Positions 10,291-19,974 are shown, counted from the first letter of the stretch. The stretch: 64,000 nucleotides of DNA from Shewanella marisflavi (GCF_023283925.1 NZ_JAKIKX010000005.1:62001-126000); one strand, 5' to 3'. The notes: generated by a model from the sequence alone, not told the origin. Program-made: numbers and translations.

Positions 10291-10815
10291 ATGCAAACAG
10301 TAAAGATACCGGTTTCAATTGATCCTATACGCGCAGCGGCCAGCAAGCTTTCTTATGAAGGCGTTGTTCCCGGTGTGCAATTAAAGCGATTAAATGAGTT
10401 ATGTGCCGGCGACTGTTCCGATGTGGCAGTGTCGCTTGAATGTGGTGTGGATATACAGGGGATAGTCTACCTGAAAGGGAAGGCTGTGACGGAGCTCACT
10501 CTGAATTGTCAACGTTGCATGACGCTATTTACCACTGAGGTTACGGTCGACTTTTGTTTTAGCCCTTGCGGGTCTGAGGCAGAAATCGATGAGCTCCCGG
10601 ATGCGTATGACCCTATTGAGTGCAATGAGATAGGTGAAATTCGTCTGCATCAATTGATTGAAGATGAATTGATAGTAGCTATGCCTTTGATTCCTATGCA
10701 TGTTGACGACAGTTGCAGCAAAGGCGATCAAGATATAGTGGTAGGCGAGATTGAACCCGCTCAAGAGGAGCGTCCAAATCCGTTTGCAGTGTTAGAAAAA
10801 CTGAAGAGCAAGTAA
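10291..10815 (+). CDS. yceD: DUF177 protein YceD (23S rRNA accumulation protein)
   Basis: YceD is a conserved partner of the L32 gene; in E. coli and in plants its homologues are needed for 23S rRNA accumulation. The N-terminus MQTVKIPVSIDPIRAA aligns directly with E. coli YceD, fixing the start. The core holds LNCQRCM (about 70-76), a conserved cysteine pair, FCFSP and an acidic stretch ending YDPIECNEIGEI; the C-terminus PNPFAVLEKLK is also typical. No ribosome site precedes the ATG, which agrees with a very short leader from the adjacent promoter. It lies 17 bases before rpmF and heads the lipid cluster. Confidence 0.93.
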   Translation: MQTVKIPVSIDPIRAAASKLSYEGVVPGVQLKRLNELCAGDCSDVAVSLECGVDIQGIVYLKGKAVTELTLNCQRCMTLFTTEVTVDFCFSPCGSEAEIDELPDAYDPIECNEIGEIRLHQLIEDELIVAMPLIPMHVDDSCSKGDQDIVVGEIEPAQEERPNPFAVLEKLKSK

Positions 10816-10832
10816 TCTAGGAGACAGGTCAA

Positions 10833-11003
10833 ATGGCTGTACAACAGAATAAAAAATCTCGTTCAAAGCGCGGTATGCGCCGTTCACACGATGCATTGAG
10901 CACTGCTCAACTGTCTGTGGATGCAACGAGTGGTGAAATCCATCGTCGTCACAACGTGACTGCAGACGGTTTCTACCGCGGTCAAAAGGTTATCAACAAG
11001 TAA
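10833..11003 (+). CDS. rpmF: 50S ribosomal protein L32
   Basis: A 56-residue protein starting [20 protein letters not shown], the L32 signature, and ending [10 protein letters not shown]. It lacks the four zinc cysteines found in some L32 versions, so it is the zinc-free form. A good ribosome site (taggag) lies about 10 bases before the ATG. The gene sits between yceD and plsX, linking ribosome synthesis to fatty-acid synthesis in one operon, as in E. coli. Confidence 0.97.
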   Translation: MAVQQNKKSRSKRGMRRSHDALSTAQLSVDATSGEIHRRHNVTADGFYRGQKVINK

Positions 11004-11017
11004 TCTGTTGATAGCTA

Positions 11018-12046
11018 ATGACTAATCTGACGCTTGCGTTAGATGCGATGGGGGGCGATTTTGGCCCCCGCATCACAGTGCCTGCAACCTTGCAGGCACT
11101 TCGCTTATACCCCTTCTTACACGTCATCATGGTGGGTGACAGGTCGCAAATCGAACCTTTACTGAGCCACCTTGAATCTGACCTGCTCTCTCGTATCGAA
11201 CTCCTGCATACCACTGAAGTGGTTAAGATGAGCGATAGACCCGTGCATGCGCTGCGTAACTGTAAGCAAAGCTCAATGCGTCTGGCTATCGAATTGGTTA
11301 GAGATGAGAAAGCCCAAGCGTGTCTAAGTGCCGGCAATACGGGCGCTTTGATGGCCATCTCTAAGGTGCTGCTTAAAACCCTGCCGGGGATCGATCGTCC
11401 GGCGCTGGTGAGCTGTTTGCCTGCGGTCAACCACAAGCCTGTATATTTGCTCGATCTTGGTGCCAATGTTTCCTGTTGCTCAGAAACTCTGTTTCAGTTT
11501 GCTGTAATGGGGTCTGTGCTGTGTGAGGCGGTGGATAAAAATCCTGAGCCTAAGGTGGCCCTGCTTAATGTGGGGATTGAAGAGATCAAAGGTAACGATC
11601 AGGTACAGCAAGCGGGGCAGCTGTTACAACAAAGCCCACAGCTCAATTACGCCGGTTTTATTGAAGGCGATGATATCTATTCGGGAAATGTCGATGTGAT
11701 CGTATGTGACGGTTTTGTCGGCAACATTACCCTGAAAACCTCAGAGGGGATCGCAAGACTCCTCGTACATCAGTTGAAGAAAGGCTTAACTCAAGGCTTT
11801 TTTGTACGATTAATGGCCAAGTTAATCGCGCCGCGCATTAATAGTGTTTTAAATCAGATGAACCCCGACCACTATAACGGAGCAAGTCTGATAGGATTGC
11901 GCGGCATTGTAGTAAAAAGTCATGGAAGTGCGGATGAACCTGCCTATTTACAAGCAATTAGTTTGGCAGTGACCGAAGCACAACGTCGACTCCCTAAGAT
12001 GATTGAAGAACGTCTTGAGTCGATCCTTTTAGACATAAATAACTGA
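11018..12046 (+). CDS. plsX: Phosphate acyltransferase PlsX
   Basis: PlsX makes acyl-phosphate from acyl-ACP for glycerol-3-phosphate acylation by PlsY, at the inner face of the membrane. The 342-residue protein begins [13 protein letters not shown], the invariant start of the family, and has SAGNTGALM (about 108-116), [10 protein letters not shown] and [16 protein letters not shown] further on. Length is normal. It follows rpmF after 14 bases and precedes fabH after 9, so it is co-transcribed. Confidence 0.96.
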   Translation: MTNLTLALDAMGGDFGPRITVPATLQALRLYPFLHVIMVGDRSQIEPLLSHLESDLLSRIELLHTTEVVKMSDRPVHALRNCKQSSMRLAIELVRDEKAQACLSAGNTGALMAISKVLLKTLPGIDRPALVSCLPAVNHKPVYLLDLGANVSCCSETLFQFAVMGSVLCEAVDKNPEPKVALLNVGIEEIKGNDQVQQAGQLLQQSPQLNYAGFIEGDDIYSGNVDVIVCDGFVGNITLKTSEGIARLLVHQLKKGLTQGFFVRLMAKLIAPRINSVLNQMNPDHYNGASLIGLRGIVVKSHGSADEPAYLQAISLAVTEAQRRLPKMIEERLESILLDINN

Positions 12047-12055
12047 TATCTCCTT

Positions 12056-13015
12056 ATGTATACAAAAATTCTCGGAACTGGTAGTTATTTGCCAGCGCAA
12101 GTCCGTAGCAATCAAGATCTGGAAAAGATGGTGGATACCAATGACCAGTGGATTGTTGAACGTACCGGTATTTCAGAGCGCAGAATAGCCGCCAAAGACG
12201 AATCTGTATCAACCATGGGTTATGCCGCTGCCGTCAAGGCCCTGGAAATGGCGGGCATTGACCCGAAAGAGCTGGATATGATTGTTTGCGGTACCACGAG
12301 TGCCAGCAATGCGTTTCCTGCCGCCGCCTGTGAAATTCAGGCCATGTTAGGTGTGCATACGATCCCGGCGTTCGATGTGGCTGCGGCCTGTTCAGGCTTT
12401 GTCTATGCGTTATCTGTTGCGGATCAGTTTGTAAAAACTGGCGCCGCTAAGAAGGTGCTGGTTATCGGCGCCGATGTGCTGTCACGTTTGTGCGAGCCTG
12501 ACGACCGCTCCACCATCATCCTCTTTGGTGATGGTGCCGGCGCCGCTGTGGTTGGTGCTTCTGAAGAGCCCGGTATCATCTCTACCCATATTTATGCCGA
12601 TGGCCGTCAAGGTGATCTGCTTAAGTGTTCCTTCCCGCCACGTGCTGGTGAGTCCTCTGAGGCCGTAGGGTACATGACCATGAAAGGCAACGATGTCTTC
12701 AAGGTTGCCGTGACTCAACTGTCTCATGTGGTCACCGAAACGTTACGTATCAATAATGTGGAAAAATCTGAAATTGACTGGTTGGTTCCCCACCAGGCTA
12801 ACTTCCGTATCATTAAGGCGACGGCCAAGAAGTTAGATATGAGTCTGGACAAGGTGGTATTGACCCTAGCTAAGCATGGTAATACCTCTGCCGCCTCAGT
12901 ACCTATCGCGCTGGATGAAGCCGTGCGTGATGGTCGTATCCAACGTGGTCAACTCCTGCTGCTCGAAGCCTTTGGGGCTGGTTTTGCCTGGGGCAGTGCG
13001 CTTGTTCGTTTTTAG
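12056..13015 (+). CDS. fabH: 3-oxoacyl-ACP synthase III (KAS III)
   Basis: FabH starts fatty-acid synthesis by condensing acetyl-CoA with malonyl-ACP. The 319-residue sequence has the Cys-His-Asn triad: [11 protein letters not shown] (Cys near 112), [10 protein letters not shown] (His near 245) and [11 protein letters not shown] (Asn near 275). The N-terminus [33 protein letters not shown] is typical. It is the third lipid gene of the cluster. Confidence 0.97.
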   Translation: MYTKILGTGSYLPAQVRSNQDLEKMVDTNDQWIVERTGISERRIAAKDESVSTMGYAAAVKALEMAGIDPKELDMIVCGTTSASNAFPAAACEIQAMLGVHTIPAFDVAAACSGFVYALSVADQFVKTGAAKKVLVIGADVLSRLCEPDDRSTIILFGDGAGAAVVGASEEPGIISTHIYADGRQGDLLKCSFPPRAGESSEAVGYMTMKGNDVFKVAVTQLSHVVTETLRINNVEKSEIDWLVPHQANFRIIKATAKKLDMSLDKVVLTLAKHGNTSAASVPIALDEAVRDGRIQRGQLLLLEAFGAGFAWGSALVRF

Positions 13016-13061
13016 TCGATTTTAGTACTAGAATACATTGATTTAGCAAAGGTATATAAAA

Positions 13062-13988
13062 ATGGAAAAGATTGCTTATGTTTTCCCTGGGCAGGGATCT
13101 CAGGCCGTAGGCATGCTTGCCGAATTGGCTGCAGAGAATGAAATTATTGGTCAAACGTTTGCCCAAGCCAGCGAAGCATTGGGTTATGACCTATGGCAAC
13201 TGGTACAAGAAGGCCCAGCTGAAACTCTGAATCAAACTGATAAGACGCAGCCTGCATTGTTAACTGCCAGCGTAGCAATTTGGCGCGCGATTCAAGCTAC
13301 CTCGGCGCCTCAGCCTGCAATGCTTGCCGGCCATAGCTTAGGTGAATACTCGGCATTGGTTTGCGCCGGTGTTATCGATTTCAAAGATGCCGTTAAACTG
13401 GTTGAGCTGCGTGGACAACTGATGCAACAGGCTGTGCCCGCTGGTACTGGTGCCATGTTTGCTATTATCGGCTTAGATAACGAGGCTATTGCTAAGGCGT
13501 GTGAAGACGCAGCGCAGGGCGGAGTGGTTGCACCGGTTAACTTTAATAGTCCTGGTCAGGTCGTTATTGCTGGTGAGAAGGCTGCGGTTGAGCGTGCTGC
13601 CGATGCTTGTAAGGCAGCCGGTGCCAAGATGGCTGTTGCCTTGCCGGTGAGCGTGCCATCTCATTGTGAATTAATGAAACCTGCCGCAGAGAAATTGTCT
13701 GAGGCACTAAGTGCTATCAGCTTTACAGCGCCGAGCATTCCAGTGATCAATAACGTTGATGTGGCTCAGCCAAGTGATGTTGAAGCGATCAAAGATGCCT
13801 TGGTACGTCAGCTTTACTGTCCGGTTCGCTGGTCTGAAACGGTCGAAATGATGGCCGCAGATGGCGTCAGCCAGTTGGTTGAAGTCGGTCCGGGTAAGGT
13901 ATTAACAGGTCTGGCGAAAAGAATTAATCGATCGCTGAGTGCAAAAGTGGCTAATGACCCAGCCTCAGTTGCTGCACTGAGCGAATAA
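13062..13988 (+). CDS. fabD: Malonyl-CoA:ACP transacylase
   Basis: FabD moves the malonyl group from CoA to the ACP phosphopantetheine. The 308-residue protein opens with YVFPGQGSQAVGM and carries the nucleophile elbow GHSLGEYSAL (Ser near 92), then QLVEVGPGKVLTGL close to the end. An A+T-rich leader with caaaggt upstream of the ATG supplies the ribosome site. It is followed after 10 bases by fabG. Confidence 0.97.
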   Translation: MEKIAYVFPGQGSQAVGMLAELAAENEIIGQTFAQASEALGYDLWQLVQEGPAETLNQTDKTQPALLTASVAIWRAIQATSAPQPAMLAGHSLGEYSALVCAGVIDFKDAVKLVELRGQLMQQAVPAGTGAMFAIIGLDNEAIAKACEDAAQGGVVAPVNFNSPGQVVIAGEKAAVERAADACKAAGAKMAVALPVSVPSHCELMKPAAEKLSEALSAISFTAPSIPVINNVDVAQPSDVEAIKDALVRQLYCPVRWSETVEMMAADGVSQLVEVGPGKVLTGLAKRINRSLSAKVANDPASVAALSE

Positions 13989-13998
13989 GGAGTAATAG

Positions 13999-14745
13999 AT
14001 GAGTTTCAATCTAGATTTAACTGGCAAGGTTGCCTTGGTAACAGGTGCAAGCCGTGGTATTGGCCGTGCAGTTGCCGAAACCTTAGTGGAAGCAGGTGCT
14101 GTGGTTATTGGCACGGCTACCAGTGAACGCGGCGCAGCTGCGATTCAGGAATATTTGGGCGATAAAGGCCATGGATTGGTCTTAAATGTGACTGATAGCG
14201 ATTCAATTGACCAATTATTTGCCTCGATCAAAGAAAAAGTCGGTGAAGTTGATATTCTAGTCAACAATGCGGGTATCACACGCGACAATCTTTTGATGCG
14301 AATGAAGGAAGATGAGTGGTTAGATATCATAGATACCAACCTGACATCTCTCTATCGCACCTCTAAACAGGTGATGCGTTCAATGATGAAGAAGCGTAGT
14401 GGCCGTATTATTAACATTGGCTCTGTTGTAGGTACAATGGGCAATGCAGGCCAAACGAACTATTGCGCAGCAAAAGCTGGTTTGATTGGATTTACAAAAT
14501 CTCTTGCAAGAGAGGTTGCATCTCGTCAAATAACAGTGAATGCTATTGCTCCTGGGTTTATCCAGACAGATATGACGGATGAGCTGACGGAAGAGCAGCA
14601 AAAAGGTATTATGTCACAAGTTCCAATGGAAAGACTGGGACAGCCGCAAGAGATTGCAAATGCTGTACTGTTTTTGGCATCGGATTCAGCGGCTTACATT
14701 ACAGGGGAAACTCTGCATGTAAACGGCGGCATGTACATGGTTTAA
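13999..14745 (+). CDS. fabG: 3-oxoacyl-ACP reductase
   Basis: FabG is the NADPH-dependent ketoreductase of the elongation cycle and a classical short-chain dehydrogenase (248 residues). Seen here: GASRGIGRAVAE (nucleotide binding), NNAGITRDNLLMRM, the catalytic SVVG..Y-x-x-x-K (YCAAKAG) and the C-terminal YITGETLHVNGGMYMV. An AAGGAGT ribosome site precedes the ATG. It ends the first block of the cluster; a 160-base gap with an inverted repeat separates it from acpP. Confidence 0.97.
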   Translation: MSFNLDLTGKVALVTGASRGIGRAVAETLVEAGAVVIGTATSERGAAAIQEYLGDKGHGLVLNVTDSDSIDQLFASIKEKVGEVDILVNNAGITRDNLLMRMKEDEWLDIIDTNLTSLYRTSKQVMRSMMKKRSGRIINIGSVVGTMGNAGQTNYCAAKAGLIGFTKSLAREVASRQITVNAIAPGFIQTDMTDELTEEQQKGIMSQVPMERLGQPQEIANAVLFLASDSAAYITGETLHVNGGMYMV

Positions 14746-14802
14746 ACGTTGGTTATAACAACCGACTGATTTTGATTGATTTTTGGCGTAGACTTACGTA
14801 GG

Positions 14803-14823
14803 TTTTGTGGTTAGACCACAAAA
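14803..14823. promoter_or_regulatory. FadR-like operator / inverted repeat between fabG and acpP
   Basis: A perfect 9-bp inverted repeat (ttttgtggt / accacaaaa) with a 3-base centre. Its core tggttagacca fits TGGT-NN-GACCA, the core of the FadR operator known from enterobacteria. FadR senses long-chain acyl-CoA and can activate fab genes. The element lies about 80 bases before the acpP ATG, inside a likely acpP promoter region. No T-run follows it on the plus strand, so it is not an ordinary terminator. The FadR reading is by motif only. Confidence 0.42.
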
Positions 14824-14905
14824 GTTAAGCTTGCATTGTGTGCCAAATTGAATAAACTACTCGCAATCTTACGCAAGTGCGTAATTTGAATAGGAAAGAA
14901 AACTA

Positions 14906-15139
14906 ATGAGCAACATCGAAGAACGTGTAAAGAAAATCATTATCGAGCAACTGGGCGTTAAAGAAGAAGACGTAAAACCAGCAGCATCTTTCGTTGACGA
15001 CCTAGGTGCAGATTCTCTGGACACCGTTGAGTTGGTAATGGCTCTAGAAGAAGAGTTTGACACTGAGATCCCTGATGAAGAAGCTGAAAAGATCACTACT
15101 GTTCAAGCAGCGATCGATTACGTTTCTAAGAATCAGTAA
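14906..15139 (+). CDS. acpP: Acyl carrier protein
   Basis: A 77-residue acidic protein carrying the growing acyl chain. [18 protein letters not shown] contains the serine (in DSL) that receives 4'-phosphopantetheine. The sequence closely matches E. coli AcpP ([20 protein letters not shown]..). The taggaaag ribosome site lies just upstream. It has a longer upstream gap than other cluster members and its own terminator, consistent with the very high expression this gene needs. Confidence 0.98.
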   Translation: MSNIEERVKKIIIEQLGVKEEDVKPAASFVDDLGADSLDTVELVMALEEEFDTEIPDEEAEKITTVQAAIDYVSKNQ

Positions 15140-15152
15140 TACTGAATTCTCT

Positions 15153-15185
15153 AAAACAGGCGGCAATTATGCCGCCTGTTTTTGT
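15153..15185 (+). terminator. Intrinsic terminator after acpP
   Basis: A strong stem (aacaggcggca / tgccgcctgtt) with a short loop is followed by a run of T. It lies 14 bases after the acpP stop and before fabF, so acpP can end as a short abundant transcript while fabF needs readthrough or its own promoter. Confidence 0.88.
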
Positions 15186-15306
15186 TTGCGAACTAGGAGC
15201 ATTAGGGGGCGAACGCCTATCCAGTTTTCTTGTGCTATAACCTAGTAGGCCTTTTTATTTCGGTCTCAAAGGAGACCTTCATCTCATTTTAGTCAAAGGT
15301 GAAAAC

Positions 15307-16548
15307 GTGTCTAAACGTCGTGTAGTCGTTACAGGTATTGGTCTGGTCACGCCTGTGGGCAATACCGTAGAGGCGTCCTGGAAAGCACTGCTTGCAGGAC
15401 AAAGCGGTATCGCACCAATAACCAAATTTGATGCCAGCGAGTTTTCAACTCGTTTTAGCGGTTCAGTCAAAGATTTTGATGTTGAGCAGTACCTACCTAA
15501 GAAAGAGGCCCGTAAGATGGATCTCTTTATTCAATACGGTATGGCGGCTGGTATTCAAGCCATTGAAGATGCCGGACTGAATATGGAAGTAGAAGACCCT
15601 GCTCGGGTCGGTACCGCTATCGGCGCGGGTATGGGTGGCATGCCGCTCATCGAGGCGGCTCATTCTGCCTTGTTAAAAGGCGGTCCACGCAAAATCTCTC
15701 CCTTTTTCGTCCCTAGTACCATCATCAATATGATCGCGGGTCATCTTTCGATCAAATATGGTATGACTGGCCCTAATTTTGCGGTGACCACAGCCTGTAC
15801 TACAGGTGTGCACAACATAGGATTTGCAGCACGTACCATCGCCTATGGTGATGCGGACGTGATGATTGCTGGTGGCGCCGAAGATGTGACTTGTCCGCTA
15901 GCGGTGGGTGGCTTTGGTTCTGCCAAGGCGCTGTCTACCCGTAATGATGATCCGCTTGCGGCGAGTCGTCCCTGGGATAAAGACAGAGATGGTTTCGTCA
16001 TCGGCGACGGTGCGGGCATCATGGTGATGGAAGAGTACGAGCACGCTAAGGCGCGCGGCGCGACTATCTATGGCGAGCTCGTAGGTTTTGGTATGAGTGG
16101 TGATGCGTTCCACATGACGTCTCCACCGGCAGATGGTGCAGGTGCCGCCGCTGCGATGGAAAATGCCATTAAAGATGCGGGCATCGAAAAGCAACGTGTA
16201 GGTTATATCAATGCTCATGGCACATCGACACCCGCCGGCGATAAGGCTGAAGCCTCAGCGGTGAAGAGTGTATTTGGCGATCATGCCTACAACTTGTTGG
16301 TGAGCTCTACCAAGTCGATGACAGGACACCTGTTAGGGGCAGCAGGCTCAGTCGAAGCGATTATCACCTTGCTTGCGCTGCGCGATCAGATTATTCCGCC
16401 AACAATTAACCTGGATAATCCAGATGAAGGCTGTGATCTTGATTTTGTACCTCACACGGCTCGAGCTCATCAGTTTGATTACGCACTGTGCAACTCATTT
16501 GGTTTTGGCGGTACAAATGGCTCACTCCTGTTTAAACGCGGTGAGTAA
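15307..16548 (+). CDS. fabF: 3-oxoacyl-ACP synthase II (KAS II)
   Basis: FabF elongates acyl-ACP chains and adjusts the unsaturated profile with temperature. The 413-residue KAS carries Cys in [12 protein letters not shown] (near 163), the first His in [12 protein letters not shown] (near 303) and the second in [17 protein letters not shown] (near 340). The start is GTG, preceded by aaaggtga as ribosome site; the product begins [17 protein letters not shown]. It is 167 bases after acpP and has its own terminator. Confidence 0.97.
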   Translation: MSKRRVVVTGIGLVTPVGNTVEASWKALLAGQSGIAPITKFDASEFSTRFSGSVKDFDVEQYLPKKEARKMDLFIQYGMAAGIQAIEDAGLNMEVEDPARVGTAIGAGMGGMPLIEAAHSALLKGGPRKISPFFVPSTIINMIAGHLSIKYGMTGPNFAVTTACTTGVHNIGFAARTIAYGDADVMIAGGAEDVTCPLAVGGFGSAKALSTRNDDPLAASRPWDKDRDGFVIGDGAGIMVMEEYEHAKARGATIYGELVGFGMSGDAFHMTSPPADGAGAAAAMENAIKDAGIEKQRVGYINAHGTSTPAGDKAEASAVKSVFGDHAYNLLVSSTKSMTGHLLGAAGSVEAIITLLALRDQIIPPTINLDNPDEGCDLDFVPHTARAHQFDYALCNSFGFGGTNGSLLFKRGE

Positions 16549-16565
16549 AAGCTAGCAGTAATTAG

Positions 16566-16592
16566 AAAAAGCACCTTAATGGTGCTTTTTTT
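16566..16592 (+). terminator. Intrinsic terminator after fabF
   Basis: The stem aaaaagcacc / ggtgcttttt with a short loop is followed by T residues. The T-run abuts the first possible ATG of the next frame, so that gene must be expressed by readthrough, from a promoter inside the hairpin, or from a later start. Confidence 0.85.
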
Positions 16593-17066
16593 ATGTTTGA
16601 ATTAAGCCCAAATTACGCGTCGATGAAGCTTTATTCATCTCTCTTGGCAGCACTTAAAACTGGGCAGATAATCCGGCTCTATTCACTTCACTTTGTTGGT
16701 GCTAATGTGTTAAATCCCGTCGTTGTTCCCTTACTGCCTATTGTTGGTTTGTTAACCGCTAATTTGAATGCCTTGATCCGTGGTGAGCAGAAGTTAAGTA
16801 TCCTTATTGGTTTAAAGACGTTAGTCGCCGCGGCTTGCGCCTTTGCCTGTGTTTGGTTTGCGCTGCTGATCACTGCCATTTATGGCGGGGGAGAGAGCGA
16901 CTCATTTGCCGGGATCGAGGTGCTAATGTTTTTCGCACTGGGTTTCTTGCTTTATCGGTTTGTCGATCTGTCTCGTTTACTAGGCGCAAGTGCGCAGGTT
17001 TGGCTGTATCGGTTGAGCTTGCCTTTGATTGTGATGGCATGTCTTGGCGTGATTAACTGGGGCTAA
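16593..17066 (+). CDS. Hypothetical inner-membrane protein, about 4 transmembrane segments
   Basis: I do not recognise this family. The 157-residue product has roughly four hydrophobic stretches (about 35-60, 68-98, 108-125 and 136-155) joined by short polar loops, with basic residues near the start. The first ATG overlaps the fabF terminator tail and has no ribosome site; the ATG at 16623 (product MKLYSSLLAAL..) is an equally possible start, also without a clear ribosome site. Composition and length look like a real small membrane protein. No role can be given. Confidence 0.6.
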   Translation: MFELSPNYASMKLYSSLLAALKTGQIIRLYSLHFVGANVLNPVVVPLLPIVGLLTANLNALIRGEQKLSILIGLKTLVAAACAFACVWFALLITAIYGGGESDSFAGIEVLMFFALGFLLYRFVDLSRLLGASAQVWLYRLSLPLIVMACLGVINWG

Positions 17067-17152
17067 TCAGTGAGTAGCGTGATTCTTCGTTACTATCTCA
17101 GCCTGCTTTGCAGTACACTTTAGATTCACTATTTAGAATGAGGCGACAAGCA

Positions 17153-17632
17153 ATGGCAGGACAAGATAGAGAGATCACTTTACGATTTCTGGCCGAACCA
17201 GCCGATGTCAATTTTGGTGGCAAGGTCCATGGTGGCGCTGTGATGAAATGGATCGACTTGGCGGCTTATGCCTGCGCCGCTGGATGGAGTGGCAAGTATT
17301 GTATTACCGCCTATGCCGGCGGCATACGCTTCATAAAGCCTATTCATGTCGGCAATATCGTAGAGGTGAGCGCTAAGGTTGTCTATACCGGTCGCACCTC
17401 TATGCATCTGGGAATAGATGTAAAGGCTGGCGATCCTAAACACGCTGATCGTCACCTCACCACGCACTGCATAGTGATCATGGTGGCGGTAGATGATGAG
17501 GGTCACCCTACGCCAGTGCCAGAATGGGTGCCTGTCACAGAGGAGGATAAGTTGATGCGAGATTCGGCCATCCGTCTGATGGATATGCGTAAGAGGATTG
17601 GCACTGAGATGGAAGCTCATCTCAAGCCTTAA
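17153..17632 (+). CDS. Acyl-CoA thioesterase, hotdog fold
   Basis: A 159-residue cytoplasmic acyl-CoA hydrolase of the YciA/ACOT type. The segment DVNFGGKVHGGAVMKWIDLAAYACA is the HGG-x-x-(M/L)-x-W-x-D signature around the active-site Asp; IRFIKPIHVGNIVEVSAKVVYTGRTSM is the central strand pair. It cleaves acyl-CoA thioesters; chain-length choice is not visible. The ATG at 17153 is chosen over an upstream TTG (17108) because GAGG lies 10 bases before it and homologues begin with a short polar leader. Confidence 0.88.
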   Translation: MAGQDREITLRFLAEPADVNFGGKVHGGAVMKWIDLAAYACAAGWSGKYCITAYAGGIRFIKPIHVGNIVEVSAKVVYTGRTSMHLGIDVKAGDPKHADRHLTTHCIVIMVAVDDEGHPTPVPEWVPVTEEDKLMRDSAIRLMDMRKRIGTEMEAHLKP

Positions 17633-18029
17633 TCTGTCTGGTCGCGTCTATCACTTAGGGCAGTCTTTCGATAGACGCTGCTAGCGTCCTCAGCCATAGT
17701 GATTCCTCCTATTTTTTCGCTTTGGACGATGAAGCTTAGCGTTTGTACATGCTTGAATATTGTACTAAGGAATCGACATCTGCAATTTGTGTCAGTGTGT
17801 TGATGCAGCGGCGTTTTGTTTAAAAGCTTTAACAGAAGAAAGCTTTATCCGATTGTTGATTGCTTAAGAGTACAGATGCGGCGCCCTAGTGAAAAATTCG
17901 AATCTATCGTTTAGCATGTGGCACAATATGCCCCGTGTTTACAGCCCACAAGGCCTTGTACCCCCAAATAAAACCTTTCTTCAAGAAGGTGAATAAACAG
18001 TATTAATTAATAAAGAGATAGGACAGAAG
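17633..18029 (+). promoter_or_regulatory. 397-base intergenic region with inverted repeat
   Basis: No gene is seen. A perfect 9-bp inverted repeat (gcgtctatc / gatagacgc, 17644-17652 and 17670-17678, 17-base loop) follows the thioesterase stop; it has no T-run, so it is not a standard terminator, but it may protect or end the mRNA. Further on, cacaat near 17922 is a weak -10 candidate for the dehydrogenase, and a short hairpin ttcttcaagaa occurs near 17978. Confidence 0.35.
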
Positions 18030-18905
18030 ATGGCAAAGGTAGCATTTTTAGGATTAGGCGTGATGGGATACCCTATGGCGGGTCATCTGGTGAAGCACGG
18101 TCATGAGGTTACTGTCTATAATCGCACCCAGACCAAGGCACAAGCTTGGTGTGATACTTATGGTGGTAACTGGTGCGCAACCCCCTTTGAAGCCGCCAAG
18201 GGGCAAGACTTTGTGTTTGTCTGTGTCGGTAACGATGACGATCTACGCTCCGTCGTCTTGGGTGATACCGGCGCTTTAGCCGCCATGGCACAGGGCAGTA
18301 TCTTAGTTGATCATACAACGGCTTCTGCCGATGTCGCCCGGGAGTTAGGCGCCGCAGCGAAGGCTCAAGGCGTTGGTTTCATCGATGCGCCAGTATCCGG
18401 TGGTCAGGCTGGAGCTGAAAATGGTGTGTTAACCGTGATGGTGGGCGGTGAGGTTCAAACCTTTGAGGCTGCCAAGCCGGTAATGCAAGCCTATGCTCGT
18501 TGCGCCGAGTTGCTGGGCGAGGTGGGCAGTGGTCAGCTCACCAAGATGGTAAATCAGATCTGTATTGCCGGTGTGGTGCAGGGGTTGGCAGAAGGTTTAC
18601 ATTTTGCTCGTAGTGCCGGTCTTGACGGTGAAAAAGTGGTCGAAGTGATCAGCAAAGGGGCCGCTCAATCCTGGCAGATGGAGAATCGCTATCAAACCAT
18701 GTGGCAGGGACAATATGATTTTGGCTTTGCAGTGGACTGGATGCGTAAAGATTTGGGCATCGCTCTGGATGAAGCGCGCCGCAATGGTTCACATCTGCCA
18801 TTGACCGCCTTAGTGGATCAATTCTATAGCGAAGTGCAGGCTCAAGGTGGTCAGCGCTGGGATACTTCGAGTCTCCTGGCGCGTTTAGAAAAGAGCCGAG
18901 GCTAA
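18030..18905 (+). CDS. NAD(P)-dependent beta-hydroxyacid dehydrogenase (3-hydroxyisobutyrate dehydrogenase family)
   Basis: A 291-residue oxidoreductase with an N-terminal Rossmann fold (FLGLGVMGYPMAGHLVKHGHEVTVYNRT; the Asn-Arg-Thr after strand 2 favours NADPH) and an all-helical C-terminal half. The substrate loop DAPVSGGQAGAENG and the catalytic-Lys helix GQLTKMVNQI (near residue 170) are intact. Family members reduce succinic semialdehyde, tartronate semialdehyde or 3-hydroxyisobutyrate; which one applies cannot be told. It is a single gene with its own terminator. Confidence 0.88.
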   Translation: MAKVAFLGLGVMGYPMAGHLVKHGHEVTVYNRTQTKAQAWCDTYGGNWCATPFEAAKGQDFVFVCVGNDDDLRSVVLGDTGALAAMAQGSILVDHTTASADVARELGAAAKAQGVGFIDAPVSGGQAGAENGVLTVMVGGEVQTFEAAKPVMQAYARCAELLGEVGSGQLTKMVNQICIAGVVQGLAEGLHFARSAGLDGEKVVEVISKGAAQSWQMENRYQTMWQGQYDFGFAVDWMRKDLGIALDEARRNGSHLPLTALVDQFYSEVQAQGGQRWDTSSLLARLEKSRG

Positions 18906-18907
18906 GA

Positions 18908-18944
18908 CACAAAAAAAGGACTGCTAGGCAGTCCTTTTTTTGTG
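18908..18944. terminator. Bidirectional intrinsic terminator between dehydrogenase gene and cdd
   Basis: The stem aaggactgc / gcagtcctt is flanked by seven A and seven T, so it can stop both the plus-strand dehydrogenase transcript and, on the other strand, the convergent cdd transcript. Confidence 0.88.
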
Positions 18945-18985
18945 AGTTTAATCTGAGCCTCGGTAAGCGGGTAGGCACTTGTCGA

Positions 18986-19876
18986 TTAAACCGGATCGAC
19001 CATGATATGTTCAAGCTCAACCGCCGCGACCGCGTGCAAGGCATCCATGGTTGCACCCACTAGGGAGATCTTACCTTGGCTGGACTCGATCAGTACGGCG
19101 CGATTGATCTCGCTGAAATCACGGTTATGTCTGGCCATGGCTGATAACGCCATCTGCATGGGGAGCATGGAAGGGTTAAACGCTGCATTTTCCGCATACC
19201 GGCCGCAGAAGGTGGCTCCGTCTCGGGTTTCTAACACTACGGCGGCATAGCTTTGGCTGTATGGGGCGTAGCTGAGACTCAAGTGGTCCAGCGCCTCGAT
19301 GATCATAGGATCTGAACTTTCCAGGGCAAACTCATGCTGCTGTTTTGACAGTAAGGGAGTCTTAATATTCAGATCGCTTGGCCCAAAAGCATAGGGTAGA
19401 TAGTGAGATAAAGGTTGAGTTGCTTGCTCTGGCAGGTGGATCTTAATGGCTTGACCTTGAACCAACTCGTTCATAAATTGGCGGCAGTGTCCGCAAGGCG
19501 AGGCGTTGACTATGATATCTTTAATACCCGTTTCACCGCTTAGCCAGGCGTGACTGATAGCGCTTTGCTCGGCGTGTACGCTATGAAAGAGTGCCTCACC
19601 ATCCAACTCCAGGTTAGCACCCATATAGATATCACCGCTAGCTCCCTTGGCGATGGCGCCCACATAAAACTCACTGATGGGAGGTCTTGCCAATGCTGCG
19701 GCTACGGGCAAGATGGCAAGCAGTAACTCATCGTGCGACATATTGGCGGCTTTGGCTAAGTCGTCGACTTGCTGGGCATCCATGTGGCCGACAAAGTCCT
19801 GATTCAATAAAGGGACTAAATGATCTGCCAAAGGTTGTGGCAGTTGAGCTATGCAGTGAACAAATCTATCTTGCAT
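18986..19876 (-). CDS. cdd: Cytidine deaminase
   Basis: It deaminates cytidine and deoxycytidine to uridine forms in pyrimidine salvage. The 296-residue protein is the large two-domain E. coli type: the catalytic N-terminal half has [11 protein letters not shown] (zinc His and catalytic Glu, near 100) and [15 protein letters not shown] (two zinc Cys, near 127), and the C-terminal half repeats the fold without zinc ligands. A conserved N-terminal helix region precedes the domains. It converges on the dehydrogenase gene and is followed upstream by sbcB on the same strand. Confidence 0.95.
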   Translation of the reverse strand: MQDRFVHCIAQLPQPLADHLVPLLNQDFVGHMDAQQVDDLAKAANMSHDELLLAILPVAAALARPPISEFYVGAIAKGASGDIYMGANLELDGEALFHSVHAEQSAISHAWLSGETGIKDIIVNASPCGHCRQFMNELVQGQAIKIHLPEQATQPLSHYLPYAFGPSDLNIKTPLLSKQQHEFALESSDPMIIEALDHLSLSYAPYSQSYAAVVLETRDGATFCGRYAENAAFNPSMLPMQMALSAMARHNRDFSEINRAVLIESSQGKISLVGATMDALHAVAAVELEHIMVDPV

Positions 19877-19974
19877 GAGCTTGATCCTTAAATTGTTAAG
19901 CTATTGGAAAATCATTTTAGTAACTAAGTTACCATGATAACGGGATCTTACTCCCATTTCGACCGCTGTTTCCC

